DNA from: an uncultured Mediterraneibacter sp.
GTDB lineage: Bacteria > Bacillota > Clostridia > Lachnospirales > Lachnospiraceae
Length of the DNA stretch: 62,888 nucleotides
Direction: 5' to 3'
Assembly: GCF_934330165.1 (NCBI RefSeq)
Contig: NZ_CAKRGI010000010.1
Location: forward strand, 1-62,888
In this document: positions 26,238 through 35,040 of the stretch, piece by piece
Layout of the letters: the number at the start of each line of letters is the position of its first letter
How positions within the stretch are numbered: position 1 is the first letter of the stretch
The notes under the pieces: model-generated
Databases searched by the model: none
What the model saw: the letters and a program-made list of their open reading frames with translations, nothing else
What the model was told of the DNA's origin: nothing
Made by a program: the position numbers and the translations under genes

Positions 26238-26965
26238 GAAGACAGACAATCAACAGAATCATATTTTACATTACAGGATTGTTGATCCTTGCGATGGGAC
26301 TGACATTAAATACGAAGGCAGGACTGGGAGTATCGCCGATCATTTCGGTGTCCTACAGTATTTCACAGATCACGGGGATGAATTTCGGAAATACAACGAT
26401 GGGGCTTTACTGCGTTTTTGTTGTGGTAGAACTGATCCTGCATTTTATCAGGGATAGAAGAAGCGAAAAGACGGAAGGGGCAGTACTGGAGCATGCAAAC
26501 CGGGTGAACCGAAAGCTGGTTTTCCTTATGGATGTTTTACAGATCCCGCTGAGTATGATATTTACCCGTTTTTTAAATCTTTTTGCAAAAGTTATCCCGG
26601 ATTTTTCAGAAGGAGAGGCAGACGGAAAGCAGTATGCAGTCCGGTTTGCAGTGCTGATCCTTGCATTGATCCTGACGGGGATCGGAGCGGCTATGTCATT
26701 GAATATGAGGATCATTCCAAACCCGGGAGACGGGATCGTGCAGGCGATCGCAGACTGTATTCATAAAAGCGTTGGTTTTACAAAGAATTGTTTTGATGTT
26801 TTTAATGTGACAGTGACGATCTGTATCAGTTTACTTTGCAGAGGACATCTGATCGGGATTGGAATCGGAACGGTCTGTGCCGTGATCGGAGTTGGAAGAA
26901 CGATTGCAGTCTTTAATCATTTTACGAAAGAAAAAATGACAGAGCTGGCAGGAATAGAAATCTGA
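26234..26965 (+). CDS. YczE-family (DUF6198) integral membrane protein
   Basis: A 243-residue protein with about five membrane segments. The family motif NTKAGLGVSPIISVSYSISQ near residue 22 matches the TKASLGTSPISS of the fused protein at 5526, so the window holds two relatives. Further segments include LRIIPNPGDG-like MNMRIIPNPGDGIVQAI, the second conserved loop. The start overlaps the nuclease stop (ATGA), with only a weak AAAGAAAG site, indicating translational coupling. Function unknown; transport or regulation of a small molecule is a guess. Confidence 0.75.
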   Translation: MRRQTINRIIFYITGLLILAMGLTLNTKAGLGVSPIISVSYSISQITGMNFGNTTMGLYCVFVVVELILHFIRDRRSEKTEGAVLEHANRVNRKLVFLMDVLQIPLSMIFTRFLNLFAKVIPDFSEGEADGKQYAVRFAVLILALILTGIGAAMSLNMRIIPNPGDGIVQAIADCIHKSVGFTKNCFDVFNVTVTICISLLCRGHLIGIGIGTVCAVIGVGRTIAVFNHFTKEKMTELAGIEI

Positions 26966-27012
26966 TGTGGATGGAGATCAGAAACGGGAACTTTCAATAA
27001 TAATTTACATAG

Positions 27013-27069
27013 AAAGACGGAAACTCTACAGAGCTAAATGTAGTTGACAGTAAGCGGAAGTGGAAATAC
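27013..27069 (+). repeat. Decayed copy of an internal segment of the GH110 gene
   Basis: This intergenic stretch aligns with 29019-29089 inside the downstream gene. Shared blocks are AAAGACGGAA (27013-27022 and 29019-29028), TCTACAGAGCT (27025-27035 and 29031-29041) and an identical 18-mer GACAGTAAGCGGAAGTGG (27046-27063 and 29066-29083). The intergenic copy lacks 14 bp that lie between two GACAG repeats in the gene. Confidence 0.8.
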
Positions 27070-27111
27070 AGGATCAGATTTACAGTAAGTTCCGAATCTG
27101 ACAAAAATTCA

Positions 27112-27121
27112 GGGGGGGGGG
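27112..27121 (+). repeat. Run of ten G
   Basis: A poly-G tract 82 bp before the GH110 start codon, the longest homopolymer G noticed in the window. Such tracts change length by slipped-strand mispairing. Confidence 0.85.
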
Positions 27122-27138
27122 TACACGGAAAGTGCAAG

Positions 27139-27193
27139 CCTCTTTCCTTTTTTTATGAGATAATAAAATTACTTATATATAAAAGGAAAGAGG
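27139..27193 (+). promoter_or_regulatory. 13-bp inverted repeat covering the GH110 ribosome site
   Basis: CCTCTTTCCTTTT (27139-27151) and AAAAGGAAAGAGG (27181-27193) are perfect complements with a 29-nt AT-rich loop. The right arm contains the GGAAAGAGG Shine-Dalgarno sequence 10 bp before the ATG, so the mRNA hairpin would sequester it. As DNA, the same arms could flank a small invertible segment. A second weak site (AAGGAA, 27195-27200) lies outside the stem. Confidence 0.6.
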
Positions 27194-27203
27194 TAAGGAA
27201 AAA

Positions 27204-30200
27204 ATGAAGAAAAGAAAGCGAATTTTATCGCTTGTCTTTGCAGCGTGTCTTGTGATCTCGGGATTTGTTCCGGGAGCAGGCGTGCAGAAGGCAGAAGCTG
27301 CGGCAGAGACAGAAGTGATCGATGTCACGGATTACGGGGTATATCCGGACAGCGGAAAGGACAGTGCAGTCGGAATACAGGAAGCGATCGCAGCTGCGAA
27401 AGAAGCGACTGATGAGGGAAAGGAAGTTACGATTAATTTCCCGGAAGGTCGCTATGATATCTACCCTGATAAAGCGGTGGAAAGAGAATTATATATTTCT
27501 AATACCGTAGGTGCTGATCAGAATTATAAAATGAAGAAGATCGGTATTTTTCTGGAAGATATGGATCATGTTACGGTAGAGGGAAATGACTCCCTGTTCA
27601 TGTTCCATGGCAAAATGACGACCTTTGCAACAATCGGTTGTGAAGATGTTGAATTTAAAGATTTTGCGGTTGATTTTCAGGTGCCGACAGTAATTGATAT
27701 GACGGTTGAAAGTGTAGAGGGAAATACAGCGACGATTTACATTCCTGAGTGTTACAATTATGAGGTTTCAGGAACAACAATCACCTGGTACAGTGATGTA
27801 AGCCCTTATACAGGTCAGCGTTACTGGAGTATCTCCGACCTGTCAAACTATCATACCCAGCGGGAAGATACAGTAAAAGGGATTAAATATGGTGCAGGAA
27901 ACGGAAACGCAGCATTAAAGAATGTATCCTCAATCCAGGATCTTGGAAATCACCGGGTAAAGATTACCTATAGCAGTAAAGCCAGTGAAGTCCAGAATGG
28001 AATGTGTTTCCAGTCACGACCGACTGTCCGTGACCATGCAGGAACATTTTTCTGGAAGAGCAAAGATATTAAGATGACGTCCCTTGATATTCATTTCCTT
28101 CATGGATTCGGTATGGTAGGTCAGCATTCTGAAAATATCACAATGGATGATGTTGACTTTGAAGCACCGAAAGAAAGTGGAAGAACGACAGCCGGATATG
28201 CAGATTTTGTACAAATGTCGGGATGCAAAGGCACGATCAATATTAGCAACTGTACGTTTGCAGGTCCGCATGATGACCCGATCAATATTCACGGAACATT
28301 TAATACGGTTACAGCGATCAGCTCTGACAGAAGAACGATCACAGTACAGTATAACCATAATGAGACAGCAGGTTTCCCGAACTTCTTTGAAGGGGACGAG
28401 ATCGAGTTCATGACAAAGGGAAATATGATCACAGTTGAAGATTCTGTCCGCACAGTAACCAAAGTTGACGGACCGGACGGAATGGGTGGAAATATGGGCG
28501 ATGGCTCAGGAAGCCTGACAACGATCAAGCTGACACTGAATGAGGCAGTTCCTTCCGATGTTCAGGTAAATCAGCACGTGGTAGAAAATATCACTTATAC
28601 ACCAACGGTGAATATTACAAACTGTGAATTTAAGGAAGTTCCGACAAGAGGAATCCTTGTAACGACAAGAAAGCCGATCGTCATTGAAAATAATACATTT
28701 GACGGAATGAATATGGCAGGCATCTATATTTCTGATGATGCCCAGGGCTGGTATGAGTCAGGTCCGGTCAGAGATGTGACCATCCGTAATAATACATTTA
28801 CAAGAGGAAATGCACAGGCGATCTTCATTGAGCCTACAAATCCGACCGTATCTACGGAAAAGACCGTACATTCTAATATTAAGATCGAGAACAATACGTT
28901 CTTTATGTACAACAAAAGAGTACTTGATGCAAAGAGTGTAAAAGACCTTACCTTTAAAAATAATAAAATTTACAGACAGGATCCGATCAACGGAGATGGA
29001 TCTCTGAGTCTGGCAGTAAAAGACGGAAGTTCTACAGAGCTGAATGTAGCCGACAGTGCAGAACTGACAGTAAGCGGAAGTGGGAATACCTTATCAGGGA
29101 AGCTGTATAACTTTAATGGTTGTAAGAATGTAGTGATCGAAGGAAATGAGTATGACGGCGGAATGAATGCCGGAAGTTCGATCAGCAACATGAGTGCTTC
29201 AGATATTACAGTCACCAATGATGCAATGAAGGTGAATGCAGATTCTACCACGGCAGCGAACGGAACAGTGTACTATGAATCTGACAATGAAAAAGTAGTG
29301 AAAGTTTCTAGTACCGGTGTAGTAACTGCGGCAGGAGCAGGAACAGCAAATGTAACAGGATATATGGTTGTGGGAGGACGTAAGTTCCCGACCAATGCAG
29401 TGACATTTACAGTCAGTGGAAGTGATCTTGGAAATCTTCCGAGTGGAATTGAGCTGACAGCAGCTGATAATAAAGAAAATATTAAAGTAAATGATACGAT
29501 CCAGTATACTGCAAGTCTGAAATGGAATGACGGCGAGACCGGCACAGAGCAGACAAGTGCAGTGACATGGAAAGTCTATGATGCGAAGACAGGTGCAGAG
29601 ACAGATAAAGCGACAATTACTACAGAAGGACTTCTGACAGCAGCAAAACCGGGAAGTGTTGTAGTGACAGCATCTACAGTTAACGGCTATGCAGCATCCA
29701 GACTGGTATCGATCTGGCAGGATGGAAAGGTGATCGCATCGGATATTACAGTGGATCATCCGACATCTTCCGACAAATACCGTGCAAGTTCGACCGTGGA
29801 AGGCGGACTGGAGCAGGATTTCACAAGTCAGGGACTTTACCAGAACCAGACTCCGAGCAATGTCCTTGTAAAAGCACTGCCGGAGGGAACAGACAGAACC
29901 AGCCTGACACTGATTTTCAAGCTGACAGGTGCAACTCCTGCAAATACATGGGCAGATGCAGGAATCTATCTTTATGATGATGCGGACAACTATGTAGCAC
30001 TGGAAAAGAAGCATCGTGATGGCTCTACCAGTGCAGTAGCACTTGTAAAAGAGCAGAACAGAAGTGCAGTAGAGGTACCATATAATAACTGGGCAAATGT
30101 AAGCACAAATCCAATCTGGCTGAAATTAGAGAAGCGTGATGCTACAGTGACAGCTTACTACAGTGCAGACAAGAGTACCTGGACAACCATCGGGTCAAGA

Positions 30201-33200
30201 ACAGACTGTGGTTTCCTGAGTGATAACTTTAAGCTGGCGATCGCAAGCCAGGGAACAACATCAGGATCCATTACATACTCTGATGTTACGGTCAATGATA
30301 AAGAAGTAAAACTGGTTGAAGACGCAGTGAAACCGACCGCCTCCAACGTTGAGGTAACTTATGACGAAGATGCCAACAGCCTGACTGCTGCAGGAGATAC
30401 AACAGGGCAGGATGTAATTATCAAATGGGCAGTTGCTGATGAAAAAAATGGAAATTACTCAATTATCAGCGGAGCAGAGGGAACTTCCCTGACCGCTTCT
30501 AAAGCAATGAAGGGCAAATATGTAAAGGCTGCTTATGTACCGCTGATCGGAACCGGTGCAGCAGGAGACATTGTATGGTCTGATGCAGTTCATGTAACCG
30601 GAAATGGTACAGATTCAGGTGCTGCAGCAGTGAAATCTGCAAATGCAGAACTTGCAACGGCTGACATTACCACAGGGGAAAATACAGCATTGTTCCAGTT
30701 CGTGAAAGGAACAAGCTTCTATCAGACAACAGCAGGAAGTGATGTTCAGCAGATCCGGTATTCCTTTGCAGCAGAGGATGCAAAGGCAACAGTAAAAGTG
30801 ATCGTGAACGGAACAGAAACAGAGGAATTGAGCGGCAGTGCAGTTCTTACGAACGGAAGAAACCTGATCGAGGTAAAAGTTACCGCAGAAGATGGGGTGA
30901 CAATGGAAAAATACCGTTTCACGATCAGCCGTCAGGGAGAAAATAATGCATTACTGGAAAGCCTGCAGGTAAATGGACAGGCGATCGAGCTGACAGAGGG
31001 AGTTTATGAATATAGTCTTCCGCTTGCAACAGGAACAACAACAGCACAGGTTGCAGCGACAGCACAAAGCACAAGAGCAAGCGTTTCTATCGTGAACGGA
31101 ACAAAAGTTACATCCGCAGTACAGACAGTTCAGAGTGATGTGACGGTTGAGCCGGGAACAAATGAGATCACGATCCGTGTGACACCGGAGACGAGTGCCG
31201 AGCCGGTTTATTACAAGCTGAAACTGAAAGTGCCGAATGCATCAAATGCACGGCTGGAAGCATTAAACTTTGGAGAGAATGTATCTCTGGCAGAAAAATT
31301 TGACGCAGATACATTCAACTATACGGCATCTGCAACAGAGTCAGGTGTGACGATCAGTGCAACAGCTGAAGAGGCAGATGCAACTGTAGAGGTTATCTGG
31401 AAAGATACAGTGATTCAGACAGGAACAGGAAGTGCGGCAACAGAACTGGGACTGGCAGAAGGTGACAACACCGTGAAAGTGAGAGTCACTTCTGCTGATG
31501 GATCTACAGAAAAGATTTATACAGTAACGGTTCATGCATCAGGAGAGACCTGGTTGTCTGATCTTGACTGGGAGTCGCAGACATCAGGAGATTCAGGAAA
31601 TCCGACAAGAAAAGATAAGAGCTGCGGAAATAATACACTGACCTTATGGGATGGTTCAGCCGAAGAAACCTTTGAGAAGGGAATCGGAAGCCATGCAGAT
31701 TCTACGATCATCTATGATCTGACAGGGAAAGGATATACAAGCTTTTCATCTTACTATGGTGTAGACCGTGAGACAAAAGTAAATCCTTCTCAGGCAAGTA
31801 TTACATTTAAGGTGTATGTGGATGGAAATCTGAAATTCACAAGTGCCGAAATGGGAACTAATACAGCAAAAGGATTTACAGGTAACATTGATATAACCGG
31901 TGCAACAGAGCTGAAGCTGGTTATGGAAAAAGGTACAAATAACTGGAGCGATCATGGTGACTGGGCAAATGCAAAACTGACAAAACCGTTTACAGCACCA
32001 CAGTCATTCGCTGTGACAGTTCAGGCAAATGACCCGGCAATGGGAAGTGCTGCAGCAGATCAGAATGAGTATCAGAAGTATGATACAGCTACGGTAACTG
32101 CAACAGCAAATGAAGGATACCATTTTGTAAACTGGACAAATGCAGAGGGAACAGTAGTCAGCGAATCAAATCCATATGTATTTGGTGTGACAGAGGATGT
32201 GACACTGACAGCAAACTTTGAGGCAGACCCTGTTACAAAGTATACACTGGCAACGGAAGTGAATGATGCGGCAATGGGAAGTGTTACAGTAACACCTTCA
32301 CAGAGTGAGTATGATGAAAACTCAAGTGTTACAGTGACAGCAGTTCCGGCATCGGATGATTATGAATTTGTAAACTGGACGAATCCGGATACAAATGCAG
32401 AAGTAAGTACAGAAGCAGAATATACATTCGAGATCACAGGAAATACAAAACTGAAAGCAAACTTCCGTGAGAAAGAGAAGTCTTATCACGTACAGGCAGA
32501 ATCTGCTGATGAGGTAATGGGAACAGTTAGTGTTGCACCGGAGACATCAGGAAATGTATATGTAAAAGATACAGAGGTAACAGTAACAGCAACTCCGAAT
32601 GCAGGATATGAGTTTGTTCAGTGGAATAAAATTACGGACAACAATGGAACAGAAGTTTCAGAAAAAGTAGAAGGTGCAGAGGCTGCGTATACATTTGCAG
32701 TAACGGAGGATGTCCATTTAAGAGCAGAGTTCCGTCTGATTCCTGTAGTAAAGAATCAGTATCGTGTAACAGTAACATCCAGTGATACAGCTATGGGAAC
32801 AGTCAGCATGGATCATGAGGATGGTGTTTACGAAGACGGGGAAGACGTAACAGTAACTGCAACAGCAGCAGAAGGATATCATTTCGTGGGATGGAAGCTG
32901 AAAGATTCAGAAGACATCTTAAGTACAGATGCGAAGTATATCTTTACGATCAGCGAGAATGTTGAACTGATCGGAGTCTTTGAAAAGGATGAGGAGCCGG
33001 AGCAGGTAATCACCGCAGAAGAGATCGTACGTCAGATCGTTGCGGATAAATCTTTCGCAACTTCTGTTAAGAAAGGTACGAAGAAGCTGACATTACCGGG
33101 AGTACCGGAAAATGCACAGATTGAGATCAGCAGCGTAAATCCGGAAGGAATCATTGCACTGAATGGTGAGGTGACTGCACCGAAGGCAGATACAGAAGTT

Positions 33201-33539
33201 ATCGTGACAGTAAAAGTAACCGGAACGGATGGAAGTGTTTCCTATGCAGACTTCAAGGTTATGGTAGAAGGAAGTGGTGAGCCGGAGAATCCAGACCCGG
33301 AGAAACCGGATAATGGAAATAATGGCGGTAATAACAGCGACAACGATAACAATAACAATAGCAATGCCGGAAATAATGACAACAACAGTGGGAATAAGGG
33401 TGATAATGGAAATGCAGACCAGAGAACTGTAAAGGCAACCAAGACAGGAGATACAACGAATTTCGCACTGTATGGAATGGTAATGGCAGCAGCCGGAGCA
33501 GTGATCGCAACACTGGTGTACCGCAGAAAAAGAAGCTGA
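27204..33539 (+). CDS. GH110 alpha-1,3-galactosidase, modular, sortase-anchored
   Basis: A 2111-residue surface enzyme. Signal peptide 1-32. GH110 right-handed beta-helix about 38-640, opening with VIDVTDYGVYPDSGKDSA and carrying the paired acidic motif GPHDDPINIHGT near 355. GH110 enzymes remove alpha-1,3-linked galactose from blood group B and related mucin glycans. Then bacterial Ig-like (Big_2) domains about 650-840, a concanavalin-like domain about 850-1040, cadherin-like beta-sandwich domains about 1155-1440, an NPCBM domain about 1447-1598, four divergent InlB B-repeats about 1599-1930, an Asn-rich linker and a sorting signal (ATKTGD, hydrophobic span, YRRKRS). The domain borders are estimates. 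It is probably a mucin forager's anchored glycosidase. Confidence 0.88.
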   Translation: MKKRKRILSLVFAACLVISGFVPGAGVQKAEAAAETEVIDVTDYGVYPDSGKDSAVGIQEAIAAAKEATDEGKEVTINFPEGRYDIYPDKAVERELYISNTVGADQNYKMKKIGIFLEDMDHVTVEGNDSLFMFHGKMTTFATIGCEDVEFKDFAVDFQVPTVIDMTVESVEGNTATIYIPECYNYEVSGTTITWYSDVSPYTGQRYWSISDLSNYHTQREDTVKGIKYGAGNGNAALKNVSSIQDLGNHRVKITYSSKASEVQNGMCFQSRPTVRDHAGTFFWKSKDIKMTSLDIHFLHGFGMVGQHSENITMDDVDFEAPKESGRTTAGYADFVQMSGCKGTINISNCTFAGPHDDPINIHGTFNTVTAISSDRRTITVQYNHNETAGFPNFFEGDEIEFMTKGNMITVEDSVRTVTKVDGPDGMGGNMGDGSGSLTTIKLTLNEAVPSDVQVNQHVVENITYTPTVNITNCEFKEVPTRGILVTTRKPIVIENNTFDGMNMAGIYISDDAQGWYESGPVRDVTIRNNTFTRGNAQAIFIEPTNPTVSTEKTVHSNIKIENNTFFMYNKRVLDAKSVKDLTFKNNKIYRQDPINGDGSLSLAVKDGSSTELNVADSAELTVSGSGNTLSGKLYNFNGCKNVVIEGNEYDGGMNAGSSISNMSASDITVTNDAMKVNADSTTAANGTVYYESDNEKVVKVSSTGVVTAAGAGTANVTGYMVVGGRKFPTNAVTFTVSGSDLGNLPSGIELTAADNKENIKVNDTIQYTASLKWNDGETGTEQTSAVTWKVYDAKTGAETDKATITTEGLLTAAKPGSVVVTASTVNGYAASRLVSIWQDGKVIASDITVDHPTSSDKYRASSTVEGGLEQDFTSQGLYQNQTPSNVLVKALPEGTDRTSLTLIFKLTGATPANTWADAGIYLYDDADNYVALEKKHRDGSTSAVALVKEQNRSAVEVPYNNWANVSTNPIWLKLEKRDATVTAYYSADKSTWTTIGSRTDCGFLSDNFKLAIASQGTTSGSITYSDVTVNDKEVKLVEDAVKPTASNVEVTYDEDANSLTAAGDTTGQDVIIKWAVADEKNGNYSIISGAEGTSLTASKAMKGKYVKAAYVPLIGTGAAGDIVWSDAVHVTGNGTDSGAAAVKSANAELATADITTGENTALFQFVKGTSFYQTTAGSDVQQIRYSFAAEDAKATVKVIVNGTETEELSGSAVLTNGRNLIEVKVTAEDGVTMEKYRFTISRQGENNALLESLQVNGQAIELTEGVYEYSLPLATGTTTAQVAATAQSTRASVSIVNGTKVTSAVQTVQSDVTVEPGTNEITIRVTPETSAEPVYYKLKLKVPNASNARLEALNFGENVSLAEKFDADTFNYTASATESGVTISATAEEADATVEVIWKDTVIQTGTGSAATELGLAEGDNTVKVRVTSADGSTEKIYTVTVHASGETWLSDLDWESQTSGDSGNPTRKDKSCGNNTLTLWDGSAEETFEKGIGSHADSTIIYDLTGKGYTSFSSYYGVDRETKVNPSQASITFKVYVDGNLKFTSAEMGTNTAKGFTGNIDITGATELKLVMEKGTNNWSDHGDWANAKLTKPFTAPQSFAVTVQANDPAMGSAAADQNEYQKYDTATVTATANEGYHFVNWTNAEGTVVSESNPYVFGVTEDVTLTANFEADPVTKYTLATEVNDAAMGSVTVTPSQSEYDENSSVTVTAVPASDDYEFVNWTNPDTNAEVSTEAEYTFEITGNTKLKANFREKEKSYHVQAESADEVMGTVSVAPETSGNVYVKDTEVTVTATPNAGYEFVQWNKITDNNGTEVSEKVEGAEAAYTFAVTEDVHLRAEFRLIPVVKNQYRVTVTSSDTAMGTVSMDHEDGVYEDGEDVTVTATAAEGYHFVGWKLKDSEDILSTDAKYIFTISENVELIGVFEKDEEPEQVITAEEIVRQIVADKSFATSVKKGTKKLTLPGVPENAQIEISSVNPEGIIALNGEVTAPKADTEVIVTVKVTGTDGSVSYADFKVMVEGSGEPENPDPEKPDNGNNGGNNSDNDNNNNSNAGNNDNNSGNKGDNGNADQRTVKATKTGDTTNFALYGMVMAAAGAVIATLVYRRKRS

Positions 33540-33604
33540 TCCTGATGTTCAGAAAAAGAACGTGATGAAATATGGATCTGTGAAAAGTTAAGAATGACAG
33601 AAGG

Positions 33605-33641
33605 CTGTCGGGATATTTTGAGAAATATTCCGGCAGTTTTT
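33605..33641 (+). terminator. Intrinsic terminator of the GH110 gene
   Basis: CTGTCGG (33605-33611) pairs with CCGGCAG (33630-33636), continued inward by ATATTT/AAATAT, then five T. Confidence 0.85.
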
Positions 33642-33643
33642 CA

Positions 33644-33692
33644 GGGGTATGGATTTTGGATTTGAAAACCAGAATCCATACCCCTTATTTTC
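33644..33692 (+). terminator. Second hairpin, back-up terminator
   Basis: GGGGTATGGATTTTGG (33644-33659) pairs with CCAGAATCCATACCCC (33669-33684) over 16 bp with a single wobble, followed by TTATTTT. Confidence 0.7.
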
Positions 33693-33843
33693 TTTGAAAC
33701 AAAGAAAAATGTGCGTTTTGCACAAAAATAAAAACGAAAATAAAGGAAAAATCTTGAATGTAAAGGATTGGAAATGTGAAAAACGACAAAAAATCTTTAA
33801 AACAAAGAGAAATATTGACTGAAATGAAGAAAAGCGGTAAAAT
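33691..33843 (+). promoter_or_regulatory. Promoter and two DeoR-type operators of the polyol operon
   Basis: TTGACT (33815-33820), 17 bp, TAAAAT (33838-33843). An operator TCTTTGAAACAAAGA lies at 33691-33705, extended to a 9-3-9 palindrome at 33688-33708. A one-base variant, TCTTTAAAACAAAGA, lies at 33794-33808, starting exactly 21 bp before the -35 box. The same 15-mer, at the same 21-bp distance, stands before the symporter gene at 42380. Confidence 0.8.
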
Positions 33844-33934
33844 ACAACCATAGAAAAAAACAAATGATTTCGGCCGAAAAAGAAAAAAGTAAATGTAACA
33901 TTAAGAACAAAATTCAGACGAGGAGAAATGAACT

Positions 33935-35026
33935 ATGAAAATGAAAGCAATCGCAAGATTTGGTAAAGAGTTTGGCAGCTACAGAATGGTAGAAGTACCA
34001 TATCCTACATGTGGACCGGAGGATATCATCCTTGAGATCAAAGCAGCTGCAATTTGTGGAGCAGACATGAAGCACTGGAGAGTGGATAATGGTTCTGATG
34101 AATTTAACTCCATCCGTGGACATGAGTTCGCAGGAGAGATCGTTCAGGTAGGAGAAAAAGTTACAGACTGGAAAGTCGGACAGAGAGTTGTATCTGACAA
34201 CAGTGCACATGTATGCGGTGTCTGCCCGGCATGTGAGCAGGGAGATTTCCTTTGCTGCGAGCAGAAAGTAAACCTCGGACTTGATAACAATACATGGGGC
34301 GGCGGATTTGCAAAGTATTGTAAGATTCCCGGAGAAATCTTAAGAATCCACAAACATGCAATCTGGGAGATCCCGGAAAATGTAAAATACGAAGAAGCAG
34401 CAGTACTTGATCCGATCTGTAATGCATACAAAGCAGTTGCACAGCAGAGCCACCTTCTTCCTGGACAGGATTGCGTAGTATTCGGAACCGGCCCGCTTGG
34501 ACTTTTCTCAGTACAGATCGCAAAACTTATGGGAGCAGTCAACATCGTAATGGTTGGTCTTGATGAAGATGTTCCGGTTCGTTTCCCGGTTGCAAAAGAA
34601 CTTGGTGCTACCCACTGTGTAAACGGATCAAAAGAAGATGTAGTTAAGAGATGCACAGAGATCTGTGGAAGAGATAACTTAGGACTTGTAGTTGAATGTT
34701 CAGGAGCTAACATCGCACTGAAGCAGGCGATCGAAATGCTCCGTCCGAATGGAGAGGTTGTTCGTGTAGGTATGGGATTCAAACCACTTGAGTTCTCCAT
34801 CAACGATATTTCATCCTGGAATAAGAGCATCATCGGACATATGGCATATGACTCTACATCCTGGAGAAATGCGATCCGTCTTCTTGCATCCGGAGCGATC
34901 AAAGTTCAGCCAATGATCACTCACAGACTTGGACTCTCCGAGTACGAAAAAGGATTCGATGCAATGGCAGCAAAAGAAGCGATCAAAGTTATCTTTACAT
35001 ACGATTTTGATGATATTGAGGATTGA
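33935..35026 (+). CDS. Zinc-dependent polyol/alcohol dehydrogenase
   Basis: A 363-residue MDR dehydrogenase, the first gene of the operon. Catalytic zinc site: ICGADMKHW and RGHEFAGE. The structural zinc lobe is complete: CGVCPACEQGDFLCCE. The nucleotide-binding motif is VVFGTGPLGLFSVQIAK, followed by VGLDED, whose acidic residue favours NAD(H). The closest groups are threonine and sorbitol/galactitol dehydrogenases. Context (epimerase, aldolase, kinase) points to oxidation of a polyol or a sugar acid to a keto sugar. The ATG follows AGGAGAAATGAACT. It shows many C-ending Ile and Phe codons, as do its operon neighbours, which fits high expression. Confidence 0.82.
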   Translation: MKMKAIARFGKEFGSYRMVEVPYPTCGPEDIILEIKAAAICGADMKHWRVDNGSDEFNSIRGHEFAGEIVQVGEKVTDWKVGQRVVSDNSAHVCGVCPACEQGDFLCCEQKVNLGLDNNTWGGGFAKYCKIPGEILRIHKHAIWEIPENVKYEEAAVLDPICNAYKAVAQQSHLLPGQDCVVFGTGPLGLFSVQIAKLMGAVNIVMVGLDEDVPVRFPVAKELGATHCVNGSKEDVVKRCTEICGRDNLGLVVECSGANIALKQAIEMLRPNGEVVRVGMGFKPLEFSINDISSWNKSIIGHMAYDSTSWRNAIRLLASGAIKVQPMITHRLGLSEYEKGFDAMAAKEAIKVIFTYDFDDIED

Positions 35027-35040
35027 TTGAGGGAAAAGTT

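Larger units (their letters stand above)
33540..33934. other. 395-bp control region between the GH110 gene and the polyol operon
   Basis: It contains two terminator-like hairpins, two operator-like palindromes, a promoter and a leader palindrome, listed separately. A TTTCGGCCGAAA palindrome (33868-33879) in the 5' untranslated region is an additional possible protein site. No gene was found. Confidence 0.6.

Noticed and set aside
33242..33513. Minus-strand proteins opposite the Asn-rich linker of the GH110 gene
   Set aside because: They are low-complexity shadows of the GGAAATAAT-type linker codons and have no ribosome sites.
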